Shown: positions 39,816 through 52,900 of the stretch, one piece after another
How positions within the stretch are numbered: position 1 is the stretch's first letter
Layout of the letters: each line of letters starts with the position of its first letter
Assembly (NCBI GenBank): GCA_930367205.1
Contig: OV884012.1
Coordinates: forward strand, 38,145,520-38,209,519
DNA: 64,000 nucleotides
Reading direction: 5' to 3'
Source of the DNA: Acanthosoma haemorrhoidale
Lineage: Eukaryota; Arthropoda; Insecta; Hemiptera; Acanthosomatidae
Position numbers and translations under genes: made by a program
The notes under the pieces: generated by a model
The model's input: the letters and a program-made list of their open reading frames with translations, nothing else
Database searches by the model: none
Told to the model about the DNA's origin: nothing

Positions 39816-40530
39816 TATTCAACTGTAAACAGTTAGAAACTGTTTAGAATGTTTTTCTTTATAAATGGTGAAAGTTTCTGCAAAAAAGAGAACATTGATG
39901 TTTTGAGAAAAAAACAAAGTCAAATACATGCATTTTTTTTTTACCTAAAAAAAAAAAGATCTTTGATTTCTTTTATATTGACGTCCTTGATGCAGTTTTT
40001 CATCCTGAATCCAATGGTGGTATTAGTTTTTAAATATCTCCAATACTTAAGGAGATATCACGGTTTAAAGATAGTGTGTATTGCGGGTTTAGTATCCTTT
40101 TTAAATGAAGGGGCAACGAGGGTTTTTAGAAGATAATTATTAAACTAGTGGAGATATCGAACTGTAAACAGTTAGAAACTGTTTAGAATGTCTTTCTTTA
40201 TAAATAGTGAAAGTTTCTGCAAAAAAGAGAACATTGATGTTTTGAGAAAAAAACAAAGTCTAATTAATACATGCATTTTTTTTTACCTAAAAAAAAAAAA
40301 GGTCTTTGATTTCTTTTATATTGACGTCCTTGATGCAGTTTTTCATCCTGAATCCAATGGTGGTATTAGTTTTTAAATATCTCCAATACTTAAGGAGATA
40401 TCACGGTTTAAAGTAATTGTGTATTGCTGGTTTAGTATCCTTTTTAAATGAAGGGGCAACGAGGGTTTTTGGAAGATAATTATTAAACTAGTGGAGATAT
40501 TCAACTGTAAACAGTTAGAAACTGTTTAGA
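37818..40530 (+). repeat. 10-monomer offset duplication, left copy (3,389 bp)
   Basis: Units at 37818, 38157, about 38493, 38832, 39171, 39510, 39849 and 40188 correspond to 41207, about 41546, about 41884, 42221, 42560, 42899, 43238 and 43577 at an offset of 3,389 bp. Single-base differences are visible, for example AAACAG versus AAGAG in the first pair. Confidence 0.8.
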
Positions 40531-43500
40531 ATGTTTTTCTTTATAAATGGTGAAAGTTTCTGCAAAAAAGAGAACATTGATGTTTTGAGAAAAAAACAAA
40601 GTCTAATACATGCATTTTTTTTTTACCTAAAAAAAAAAGGTCTTTGATTTCTTTTATATTGACGTCCTTGATGCAGTTTTTCATCCTGAATCCAATGGTG
40701 GTATTAGTTTTTAAATATCTCCAATACTTAAGAAGATATCACGGTTTAAAGATATTGTGTATTGCGGGTTTAGTATCCTTTTTAAATGAAGGGGTAACGA
40801 GGGTTTTTGGAAGATAATTATTAAACTAGTGGAGATATCGAACTGTAAACAGTTAGAAACTGTTTAGAATGTCTTTCTTTATAAATAGTGAAAGTTTCTG
40901 CAAAAAACAGAACATTGATGTTTTGAGAAAAAAACAAAGTCTAATACATGCATTTTTTTTTACCTAAAAAAAAAAAGATCTTTGATTTCTTTTATATTGA
41001 CGTCCTTGATGCAGTTTTTCATCCTGAATCCAATGGTTGTATTAGTTTTTAAATATCTCCAATACTTAAGGAGATATCGCGGTTTAAAGTAATTGTGTAT
41101 TGCTGGTTTAGTATCCTTTTTAAATGAAGGGGCAACGAGGGTTTTTGGAAGATAATTATTAAACTAGTGGAGATATTCAACTGTAAACAGTTAGAAACTG
41201 TTTAGAATGTTTTTCTTTATAAATGGTGAAAGTTTCTGCAAAAAAGAGAACATTGATGTTTTGAGAAAAAAACAAAGTCTAATACATGCATTTTTTTTTT
41301 ACCTAAAAAAAAAAGGTCTTTGATTTCTTTTATATTGACGTCCTTGATGCAGTTTTTCATCCTGAATCCAATGGTGGTATTAGTTTTTAAATATCTCCAA
41401 TACTTAAGAAGATATCACGGTTTAAAGATATTGTGTATTGCGGGTTTAGTATCCTTTTTAAATGAAGGGGTAACGAGGGTTTTTGGAAGATAATTATTAA
41501 ACTAGTGGAGATATCGAACTGTAAACAGTTAGAAACTGTTTAGAATGTCTTTCTTTATAAATAGTGAAAGTTTCTGCAAAAAACAGAACATTGATGTTTT
41601 GAGAAAAAAACAAAGTCTAATACATGCATTTTTTTTTACCTAAAAAAAAAAAGATCTTTGATTTCTTTTATATTGACGTCCTTGATGCAGTTTTTCATCC
41701 TCAATCCAATGGTGGTATTAGTTTTTAAATATCTCCAATACTTAAGGAGATATCGCGGTTTAAAGTAATTGTGTATTGCTGGTTTAGTATCCTTTTTAAA
41801 TGAAGGGGCAACGAGGGTTTTTGGAAGATAATTATTAAACTAGTGGAGATATTCAACTGTAAACAGTTAGAAACTGTTTAGAATGTTTTTCTTTATAAAT
41901 GGTGAAAGTTTCTGCAAAAAAGAGAACATTGATGTTTTGAGAAAAAAACAAAGTCAAATACATGCATTTTTTTTTTACCTAAAAAAAAAAGGTCTTTGAT
42001 TTCTTTTATATTGACGTCCTTGATGCAGTTTTTCATCCTGAATCCAATGGTGGTATTAGTTTTTAAATATCCCCAATACTTAAGGAGATATCACGGTTTA
42101 AAGATAGTGTGTATTGCGGGTTTAGTATCCTTTTTAAATGAAGGGGCAACGAGGGTTTATGGAAGATAATTATTAAACTAGTGGAGATATCGAACTGTAA
42201 ACAGTTAGAAACTGTTTAGAATGTCTTTCTTTATAAATAGTGAAAGTTTCTGCAAAAAACAGAACATTGATGTTTTGAGAAAAAAACAAGGTCTAATACA
42301 TGCATTTTTTTTTTACCTAAAAGAAAAAAGGTCTTTGATTTCTTTTATATTGACGTCCCTGATGTAGTTTTTCATCCTGAATCCAATGGTGGTATTAGTT
42401 TTTAAATATCTCCAATACTTAAGGAGATATCGTGGTTTAAAGTAATTGTGTATTGCTGGTTTAGTATCCTTTTTAAATGAAGGGGCAACGAGGGTTTTTG
42501 GAAGATAATTATTAAACTAGTGGAGATATTCAACTGTAAACAGTTAGAAACTGTTTAGAATGTTTTTCTTTATAAATGGTGAAAGTTTCTGCAAAAAACA
42601 GAACATTGATGTTTTGAGAAAAAAACAAAGTCTAATACATGCATTTTTTTTTTACCTAAAAAAAAAAAGGTCGTTGATTTCTTTTATATTGACGTCCTTG
42701 ATGCAGGTTTTCATCCTGAATCCAATGGTGGTATTAGTTTTTAAATATCTCCAATACTTAAGGAGATATCGCGGTTTAAAGATAGTGTGTATTGCTAGTT
42801 TAGTATCCTTTTTAAATGAAGGGGCAACGAGGGTTTTTGGAAGATAATTATTAAACTAGTGGAGATATTCAACTGTAAACAGTTAGAAACTGTTTAGAAT
42901 GTTTTTCTTTATAAATGGTGAAAGTTTCTGCAAAAAACAGAACATTGATGTTTTGAGAAAAAAACAAAGTCTAATACATGCATTTTTTTTTTACCTAAAA
43001 AAAAAAAGGTCGTTGATTTCTTTTATATTGACGTCCTTGATGCAGGTTTTCATCCTGAATCCAATGGTGGTATTAGTTTTTAAATATCTCCAATACTTAA
43101 GGAGATATCGCGGTTTAAAGATAGTGTGTATTGCTGGTTTAGTATCCTTTTTAAATGAAGGGGCAACGAGGGTTTTTGGAAGATAATTATTAAACTAGTG
43201 GAGATATTCAACTGTAAACAGTTAGAAACTGTTTAGAATGTTTTTCTTTATAAATGGTGAAAGTTTCTGCAAAAAAGAGAACATTGATGTTTTGAGAAAA
43301 AAACAAAGTCAAATACATGCATTTTTTTTTTACCTAAAAAAAAAAAGATCTTTGATTTATTTTATATTGACGTCCTTGATGCAGTTTTTCATCCTGAATC
43401 CAATGGTGGTATTAGTTTTTAAATATCTCCAATACTTAAGGAGATATCACGGTTTAAAGATAGTGTGTATTGCGGGTTTAGTATCCTTTTTAAATGAAGG

Positions 43501-43576
43501 GGCAACGAGGGTTTTTAGAAGATAATTATTAAACTAGTGGAGATATCGAACTGTAAACAGTTAGAAACTGTTTAGA
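39849..43576 (+). repeat. Satellite block D, left copy (offset 16,618)
   Basis: Units from 39849 to 43238 correspond to 56467 to 59856 at a constant offset of 16,618 bp, including the marker unit (42221 and about 58840). At 43577 the partner unit (60195) differs because it is a chimera. Confidence 0.82.
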
Positions 43577-43919
43577 ATGTCTTTCTTTATAAATAGTGAA
43601 AGTTTCTGCAAAAAAGAGAACATTGATGTTTTGAGAAAAAAACAAAGTCTAATTAATACATGCATTTTTTTTTACCTAAAAAAAAAAAAGGTCTTTGATT
43701 TCTTTTATATTGACGTCCTTGATGCAGTTTTTCATCCTGAATCCAATGGTGGTATTAGTTTTTAAATATCTCCAATACTTAAGGAGATATCACGGTTTAA
43801 AGTAATTGTGTATTGCTGGTTTAGTATCCTTTTTAAATGAAGGGGCAACGAGGGTTTTTGGAAGATAATTATTAAACTAGTGGAGATATTCAACTGTAAA
43901 CAGTTAGAAACTGTTTAGA
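41207..43919 (+). repeat. 10-monomer offset duplication, right copy (3,389 bp)
   Basis: Partner of the block at 37818. The 43238 unit has a private TTTATTTTAT change near 43368, and the 42221 unit has ATCGTGG instead of ATCGCGG near 42431. Confidence 0.8.
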
Positions 43920-45279
43920 ATGTTTTTCTTTATAAATGGTGAAAGTTTCTGCAAAAAAGAGAACATTGATGTTTTGAGAAAAAAACAAAGTCAAATACAT
44001 GCATTTTTTTTTTACCTAAAAAAAAAAGATCTTTGATTTCTTTTATATTGACGTCCTTGATGCAGTTTTTCATCCTGAATCCAATGGTGGTATTAGTTTT
44101 TAAATATCTCCAATACTTAAGGAGATATCACGGTTTAAAGATAGTGTGTATTGCGGGTTTAGTATCCTTTTTAAATGAAGGGGCAACGAGGGTTTTTAGA
44201 AGATAATTATTAAACTAGTGGAGATATCGAACTGTAAACAGTTAGAAACTGTTTAGAATGTCTTTCTTTATAAATAGTGAAAGTTTCTGCAAAAAAGAGA
44301 ACATTGATGTTTTGAGAAAAAAACAAAGTCTAATTAATACATGCATTTTTTTTTACCTAAAAAAAAAAAAGGTCTTTGATTTCTTTTATATTGACGTCCT
44401 TGATGCAGGTTTTCATCCTGAATCCAATGGTGGTATTAGTTTTTAAATATCTCCAATACTTAAGGAGATATCGCGGTTTAAAGTAATTGTGTGTTGCTGG
44501 TTTAGTATCCTTTTTAAATGAAGGGGCAACGAGGGTTTTTGGAAGATAATTATTAAACTAGTGGAGATATTCAACTGTAAACAGTTAGAAACTGTTTAGA
44601 ATGTTTTTCTTTATAAATGGTGAAAGTTTCTGCAAAAAACAGAACATTGATGTTTTGAGAAAAAAACAAAGTCTAATACATGCATTTTTTTTTTACCTAA
44701 AAAAAAAAAAGGTCGTTGATTTCTTTTATATTGACGTCCTTGATGCAGGTTTTCATCCTGAATCCAATGGTGGTATTAGTTTTTAAATATCTCCAATACT
44801 TAAGGAGATATCGCGGTTTAAAGATAGTGTGTATTGCTGGTTTAGTATCCTTTTTAAATGAAGGGGCAACGAGGGTTTTTGGAAGATAATTATTAAACTA
44901 GTGGAGATATTCAACTGTAAACAGTTAGAAACTGTTTAGAATGTTTTTCTTTATAAATGGTGAAAGTTTCTGCAAAAAAGAGAACATTGATGTTTTGAGA
45001 AAAAAACAAAGTCAAATACATGCATTTTTTTTTTACCTAAAAAAAAAAAGATCTTTGATTTCTTTTATATTGACGTCCTTGATGCAGTTTTTCATCCTGA
45101 ATCCAATGGTGGTATTAGTTTTTAAATATCTCCAATACTTAAGGAGATATCACGGTTTAAAGATAGTGTGTATTGCGGGTTTAGTATCCTTTTTAAATGA
45201 AGGGGCAACGAGGGTTTTTAGAAGATAATTATTAAACTAGTGGAGATATCGAACTGTAAACAGTTAGAAACTGTTTAGA

Positions 45280-48200
45280 ATGTCTTTCTTTATAAATAGT
45301 GAAAGTTTCTGCAAAAAAGAGAACATTGATGTTTTGAGAAAAAAACAAAGTCTAATTAATACATGCATTTTTTTTTACCTAAAAAAAAAAAAGGTCTTTG
45401 ATTTCTTTTATATTGACGTCCTTGATGCAGTTTTTCATCCTGAATCCAATGGTTGTATTAGTTTTTAAATATCTCCAATACTTAAGGAGATATCGCGGTT
45501 TAAAGTAATTGTGTATTGCTGGTTTAGTATCCTTTTTAAATGAAGGGGCAACGAGGGTTTTTGGAAGATAATTATTAAACTAGTGGAGATATTCAACTGT
45601 AAACAGTTAGAAACTGTTTAGAATGTTTTTCTTTATAAATGGTGAAAGTTTCTGCAAAAAACAGAACATTGATGTTTTGAGAAAAAAACAAAGTCTAATA
45701 CATGCATTTTTTTTTTACCTAAAAAAAAAAAGGTCGTTGATTTCTTTTATATTGACGTCCTTGATGCAGGTTTTCATCCTGAATCCAATGGTGGTATTAG
45801 TTTTTAAATATCTCCAATACTTAAGGAGATATCGCGGTTTAAAGATAGTGTGTATTGCTAGTTTAGTATCCTTTTTAAATGAAGGGGCAACGAGGGTTTT
45901 TGGAAGATAATTATTAAACTAGTGGAGATATTCAACTGTAAACAGTTAGAAACTGTTTAGAATGTTTTTCTTTATAAATGGTGAAAGTTTCTGCAAAAAA
46001 GAGAACATTGATGTTTTGAGAAAAAAACAAAGTCAAATACATGCATTTTTTTTTTACCTAAAAAAAAAAAGATCTTTGATTTCTTTTATATTGACGTCCT
46101 TGATGCAGTTTTTCATCCTCAATCCAATGGTGGTATTAGTTTTTAAATATCTCCAATACTTAAGAAGATATCACGGTTTAAAGATATTGTGTATTGCGGG
46201 TTTAGTATCCTTTTTAAATGAAGGGGTAACGAGGGTTTTTGGAAGATAATTATTAAACTAGTGGAGATATCGAACTGTAAACAGTTAGAAACTGTTTAGA
46301 ATGTCTTTCTTTATAAATAGTGAAAGTTTCTGCAAAAAACAGAACATTGATGTTTTGAGAAAAAAACAAAGTCTAATACATGCATTTTTTTTTTACCTAA
46401 AAAAAAAGGTCTTTGATTTCTTTTATATTGACGTCCTTGATGCAGTTTTTCATCCTGAATCCAATGGTGGTATTAGTTTTTAAATATCCCCAATACTTAA
46501 GGAGATATCACGGTTTAAAGATAGTGTGTATTGCGGGTTTAGTATCCTTTTTAAATGAAGGGGCAACGAGGGTTTTTGGAAGATAATTATTAAACTAGTG
46601 GAGATATCGAACTTTAAACAGTTAGAAACTGTTTAGAATGTCTTTCTTTATAAATAGTGAAAGTTTCTGCAAAAAACAGAACATTGATGTTTTGAGAAAA
46701 AAACAAAGTCTAATACATGCATTTTTTTTTTACCTAAAAAAAAAGGTCTTTGATTTCTTTTATATTGACGTCCTTGATGCAGGTTTTCATCCTGAATCCA
46801 ATGGTGGTATTAGTTTTTAAATATCTCCAATACTTAAGGAGATATCGCGGTTTAAAGTAATTGTGTGTTGCTGGTTTAGTATCCTTTTTAAATGAAGGGG
46901 CAACGAGGGTTTTTGGAAGATAATTATTAAACTAGTGGAGATATTCAACTGTAAACAGTTAGAAACTGTTTAGAATGTTTTTCTTTATAAATGGTGAAAG
47001 TTTCTGCAAAAAACAGAACATTGATGTTTTGAGAAAAAAACAAAGTCTAATACATGCATTTTTTTTTTACCTAAAAAAAAAAAGGTCGTTGATTTCTTTT
47101 ATATTGACGTCCTTGATGCAGGTTTTCATCCTGAATCCAATGGTGGTATTACTTTTTAAATATCTCCAATACTTAAGGAGATATCGCGGTTTAAAGATAG
47201 TGTGTATTGCTGGTTTAGTATCCTTTTTAAATGAAGGGGCAACGAGGGTTTTTGGAAGATAATTATTAAACTAGTGGAGATATTCAACTGTAAACAGTTA
47301 GAAACTGTTTAGAATGTTTTTCTTTATAAATGGTGAAAGTTTCTGCAAAAAAGAGAACATTGATGTTTTGAGAAAAAAACAAAGTCAAATACATGCATTT
47401 TTTTTTTACCTAAAAAAAAAAAGATCTTTGATTTCTTTTATATTGACGTCCTTGATGCAGTTTTTCATCCTGAATCCAATGGTGGTATTAGTTTTTAAAT
47501 ATCTCCAATACTTAAGGAGATATCACGGTTTAAAGATAGTGTGTATTGCGGGTTTAGTATCCTTTTTAAATGAAGGGGCAACGAGGGTTTTTTGAAGATA
47601 ATTATTAAACTAGTGGAGATATCGAACTGTAAACAGTTAGAAACTGTTTAGAATGTCTTTCTTTATAAATAGTGAAAGTTTCTGCAAAAAAGAGAACATT
47701 GATGTTTTGAGAAAAAAACAAAGTCTAATTAATACATGCATTTTTTTTTACCTAAAAAAAAAAAAGGTCTTTGATTTCTTTTATATTGACGTCCTTGATG
47801 CAGTTTTTCATCCTGAATCCAATGGTTGTATTAGTTTTTAAATATCTCCAATACTTAAGGAGATATCGCGGTTTAAAGTAATTGTGTATTGCTGGTTTAG
47901 TATCCTTTTTAAATGAAGGGGCAACGAGGGTTTTTGGAAGATAATTATTAAACTAGTGGAGATATTCAACTGTAAACAGTTAGAAACTGTTTAGAATGTT
48001 TTTCTTTATAAATGGTGAAAGTTTCTGCAAAAAAGAGAACATTGATGTTTTGAGAAAAAAACAAAGTCTAATACATGCATTTTTTTTTTACCTAAAAAAA
48101 AAAGGTCTTTGATTTCTTTTATATTGACGTCCTTGATGCAGTTTTTCATCCTGAATCCAATGGTGGTATTAGTTTTTAAATATCTCCAATACTTAAGAAG

Positions 48201-49990
48201 ATATCACGGTTTAAAGATATTGTGTATTGCGGGTTTAGTATCCTTTTTAAATGAAGGGGTAACGAGGGTTTTTGGAAGATAATTATTAAACTAGTGGAGA
48301 TATCGAACTGTAAACAGTTAGAAACTGTTTAGAATGTCTTTCTTTATAAATAGTGAAAGTTTCTGCAAAAAACAGAACATTGATGTTTTGAGAAAAAAAC
48401 AAAGTCTAATACATGCATTTTTTTTTACCTAAAAAAAAAAAGATCTTTGATTTCTTTTATATTGACGTCCTTGATGCAGTTTTTCATCCTCAATCCAATG
48501 GTGGTATTAGTTTTTAAATATCTCCAATACTTAAGGAGATATCGCGGTTTAAAGTAATTGTGTATTGCTGGTTTAGTATCCTTTTTAAATGAAGGGGCAA
48601 CGAGGGTTTTTGGAAGATAATTATTAAACTAGTGGAGATATTCAACTGTAAACAGTTAGAAACTGTTTAGAATGTTTTTCTTTATAAATGGTGAAAGTTT
48701 CTGCAAAAAAGAGAACATTGATGTTTTGAGAAAAAAACAAAGTCAAATACATGCATTTTTTTTTTACCTAAAAAAAAAAGGTCTTTGATTTCTTTTATAT
48801 TGACGTCCTTGATGCAGTTTTTCATCCTGAATCCAATGGTGGTATTAGTTTTTAAATATCCCCAATACTTAAGGAGATATCACGGTTTAAAGATAGTGTG
48901 TATTGCGGGTTTAGTATCCTTTTTAAATGAAGGGGCAACGAGGGTTTATGGAAGATAATTATTAAACTAGTGGAGATATCGAACTGTAAACAGTTAGAAA
49001 CTGTTTAGAATGTCTTTCTTTATAAATAGTGAAAGTTTCTGCAAAAAACAGAACATTGATGTTTTGAGAAAAAAACAAGGTCTAATACATGCATTTTTTT
49101 TTTACCTAAAAGAAAAAAGGTCTTTGATTTCTTTTATATTGACGTCCCTGATGTAGTTTTTCATCCTGAATCCAATGGTGGTATTAGTTTTTAAATATCT
49201 CCAATACTTAAGGAGATATCGCGGTTTAAAGTAATTGTGTATTGCTGGTTTAGTATCCTTTTTAAATGAAGGGGCAACGAGGGTTTTTGGAAGATAATTA
49301 TTAAACTAGTGGAGATATTCAACTGTAAACAGTTAGAAACTGTTTAGAATGTTTTTCTTTATAAATGGTGAAAGTTTCTGCAAAAAACAGAACATTGATG
49401 TTTTGAGAAAAAAACAAAGTCTAATACATGCATTTTTTTTTTACCTAAAAAAAAAAAGGTCGTTGATTTCTTTTATATTGACGTCCTTGATGCAGGTTTT
49501 CATCCTGAATCCAATGGTGGTATTAGTTTTTAAATATCTCCAATACTTAAGGAGATATCGCGGTTTAAAGATAGTGTGTATTGCTAGTTTAGTATCCTTT
49601 TTAAATGAAGGGGCAACGAGGGTTTTTGGAAGATAATTATTAAACTAGTGGAGATATTCAACTGTAAACAGTTAGAAACTGTTTAGAATGTTTTTCTTTA
49701 TAAATGGTGAAAGTTTCTGCAAAAAACAGAACATTGATGTTTTGAGAAAAAAACAAAGTCTAATACATGCATTTTTTTTTTACCTAAAAAAAAAAAGGTC
49801 GTTGATTTCTTTTATATTGACGTCCTTGATGCAGGTTTTCATCCTGAATCCAATGGTGGTATTAGTTTTTAAATATCTCCAATACTTAAGGAGATATCGC
49901 GGTTTAAAGATAGTGTGTATTGCTGGTTTAGTATCCTTTTTAAATGAAGGGGCAACGAGGGTTTTTGGAAGATAATTATTAAACTAGTGG
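45280..49990 (+). repeat. Duplicated satellite block C, right copy
   Basis: Partner of 34426-39815. It carries the TTACTTTTTAAA variant at about 47149 and the marker unit at 49011 at the expected distances. It has one private homopolymer change at about 47588 (GGGTTTTTTGAAG). The match ends near 49990, where the ATATTC tail becomes ATATCG. Confidence 0.85.
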
Positions 49991-52900
49991 AGATATCGAA
50001 CTGTAAACAGTTAGAAACTGTTTAGAATGTTTTTCTTTATAAATGGTGAAAGTTTCTGCAAAAAAGAGAACATTGATGTTTTGAGAAAAAAACAAAGTCA
50101 AATACATGCATTTTTTTTTTACCTAAAAAAAAAAGGTCTTTGATTTCTTTTATATTGACGTCCTTGATGCAGTTTTTCATCCTGAATCCAATGGTGGTAT
50201 TAGTTTTTAAATATCCCCAATACTTAAGGAGATATCACGGTTTAAAGTAATTGTGTATTGCTGGTTTAGTATCCTTTTTAAATGAAGGGGCAACGAGGGT
50301 TTTTGGAAGATAATTATTAAACTAGTGGAGATATTCAACTGTAAACAGTTAGAAACTGTTTAGAATGTTTTTCTTTATAAATGGTGAAAGTTTCTGCAAA
50401 AAACAGAACATTGATGTTTTGAGAAAAAAACAAAGTCTAATACATGCATTTTTTTTTTACCTAAAAAAAAAAAGGTCGTTGATTTCTTTTATATTGACGT
50501 CCTTGATGCAGGTTTTCATCCTGAATCCAATGGTGGTATTAGTTTTTAAATATCTCCAATACTTAAGGAGATATCGCGGTTTAAAGATAGTGTGTATTGC
50601 TGGTTTAGTATCCTTTTTAAATGAAGGGGCAACGAGGGTTTTTGGAAGATAATTATTAAACTAGTGGAGATATCGAACTGTAAACAGTTAGAAACTGTTT
50701 AGAATGTTTTTCTTTATAAATGGTGAAAGTTTCTGCAAAAAAGAGAACATTGATGTTTTGAGAAAAAAACAAAGTCTAATACATGCATTTTTTTTTTACC
50801 TAAAAAAAAAAAGGTCGTTGATTTCTTTTATATTGACGTCCTTGATGCAGGTTTTCATCCTGAATCCAATGGTGGTATTAGTTTTTAAATATCTCCAATA
50901 CTTAAGGAGATATCGCGGTTTAAAGATAGTGTGTATTGCTAGTTTAGTATCCTTTTTAAATGAAGGGGCAACGAGGGTTTTTGGAAGATAATTATTAAAC
51001 TAGTGGAGATATTCAACTGTAAACAGTTAGAAACTGTTTAGAATGTTTTTCTTTATAAATGGTGAAAGTTTCTGCAAAAAACAGAACATTGATGTTTTGA
51101 GAAAAAAACAAAGTCTAATACATGCATTTTTTTTTTACCTAAAAAAAAAGGTCTTTGATTTCTTTTATATTGACGTCCTTGATGCAGTTTTTCATCCTGA
51201 ATCCAATGGTGGTATTAGTTTTTAAATATCCCCAATACTTAAGGAGATATCACGGTTTAAAGATAGTGTGTATTGCGGGTTTAGTATCCTTTTTAAATGA
51301 AGGGGCAACGAGGGTTTTTGGAAGATAATTATTAAACTAGTGGAGATATCGAACTTTAAACAGTTAGAAACTGTTTAGAATGTTTTTCTTTATAAATGGT
51401 GAAAGTTTCTGCAAAAAAGAGAACATTGATGTTTTGAGAAAAAAACAAAGTCAAATACATGCATTTTTTTTTTACCTAAAAAAAAAAAGATCTTTGATTT
51501 CTTTTATATTGACGTCCTTGATGCAGTTTTTCATCCTGAATCCAATGGTGGTATTAGTTTTTAAATATCTCCAATACTTAAGGAGATATCACGGTTTAAA
51601 GATAGTGTGTATTGCGGGTTTAGTATCCTTTTTAAATGAAGGGGCAACGAGGGTTTTTAGAAGATAATTATTAAACTAGTGGAGATATCGAACTGTAAAC
51701 AGTTAGAAACTGTTTAGAATGTCTTTCTTTATAAATAGTGAAAGTTTCTGCAAAAAAGAGAACATTGATGTTTTGAGAAAAAAACAAAGTCTAATTAATA
51801 CATGCATTTTTTTTTACCTAAAAAAAAAAAAGGTCTTTGATTTCTTTTATATTGACGTCCTTGATGCAGTTTTTCATCCTGAATCCAATGGTGGTATTAG
51901 TTTTTAAATATCTCCAATACTTAAGGAGATATCGCGGTTTAAAGTAATTGTGTGTTGCTGGTTTAGTATCCTTTTTAAATGAAGGGGCAACGAGGGTTTT
52001 TGGAAGATAATTATTAAACTAGTGGAGATATTCAACTGTAAACAGTTAGAAACTGTTTAGAATGTTTTTCTTTATAAATGGTGAAAGTTTCTGCAAAAAA
52101 CAGAACATTGATGTTTTGAGAAAAAAACAAAGTCTAATACATGCATTTTTTTTTTACCTAAAAAAAAAAAGGTCGTTGATTTCTTTTATATTGACGTCCT
52201 TGATGCAGGTTTTCATCCTGAATCCAATGGTGGTATTACTTTTTAAATATCTCCAATACTTAAGGAGATATCGCGGTTTAAAGATAGTGTGTATTGCTGG
52301 TTTAGTATCCTTTTTAAATGAAGGGGCAACGAGGGTTTTTGGAAGATAATTATTAAACTAGTGGAGATATTCAACTGTAAACAGTTAGAAACTGTTTAGA
52401 ATGTTTTTCTTTATAAATGGTGAAAGTTTCTGCAAAAAAGAGAACATTGATGTTTTGAGAAAAAAACAAAGTCAAATACATGCATTTTTTTTTTACCTAA
52501 AAAAAAAAAGATCTTTGATTTCTTTTATATTGACGTCCTTGATGCAGTTTTTCATCCTGAATCCAATGGTGGTATTAGTTTTTAAATATCTCCAATACTT
52601 AAGGAGATATCACGGTTTAAAGATAGTGTGTATTGCGGGTTTAGTATCCTTTTTAAATGAAGGGGCAACGAGGGTTTTTAGAAGATAATTATTAAACTAG
52701 TGGAGATATCGAACTGTAAACAGTTAGAAACTGTTTAGAATGTCTTTCTTTATAAATAGTGAAAGTTTCTGCAAAAAAGAGAACATTGATGTTTTGAGAA
52801 AAAAACAAAGTCTAATTAATACATGCATTTTTTTTTACCTAAAAAAAAAAAAGGTCTTTGATTTCTTTTATATTGACGTCCTTGATGCAGTTTTTCATCC

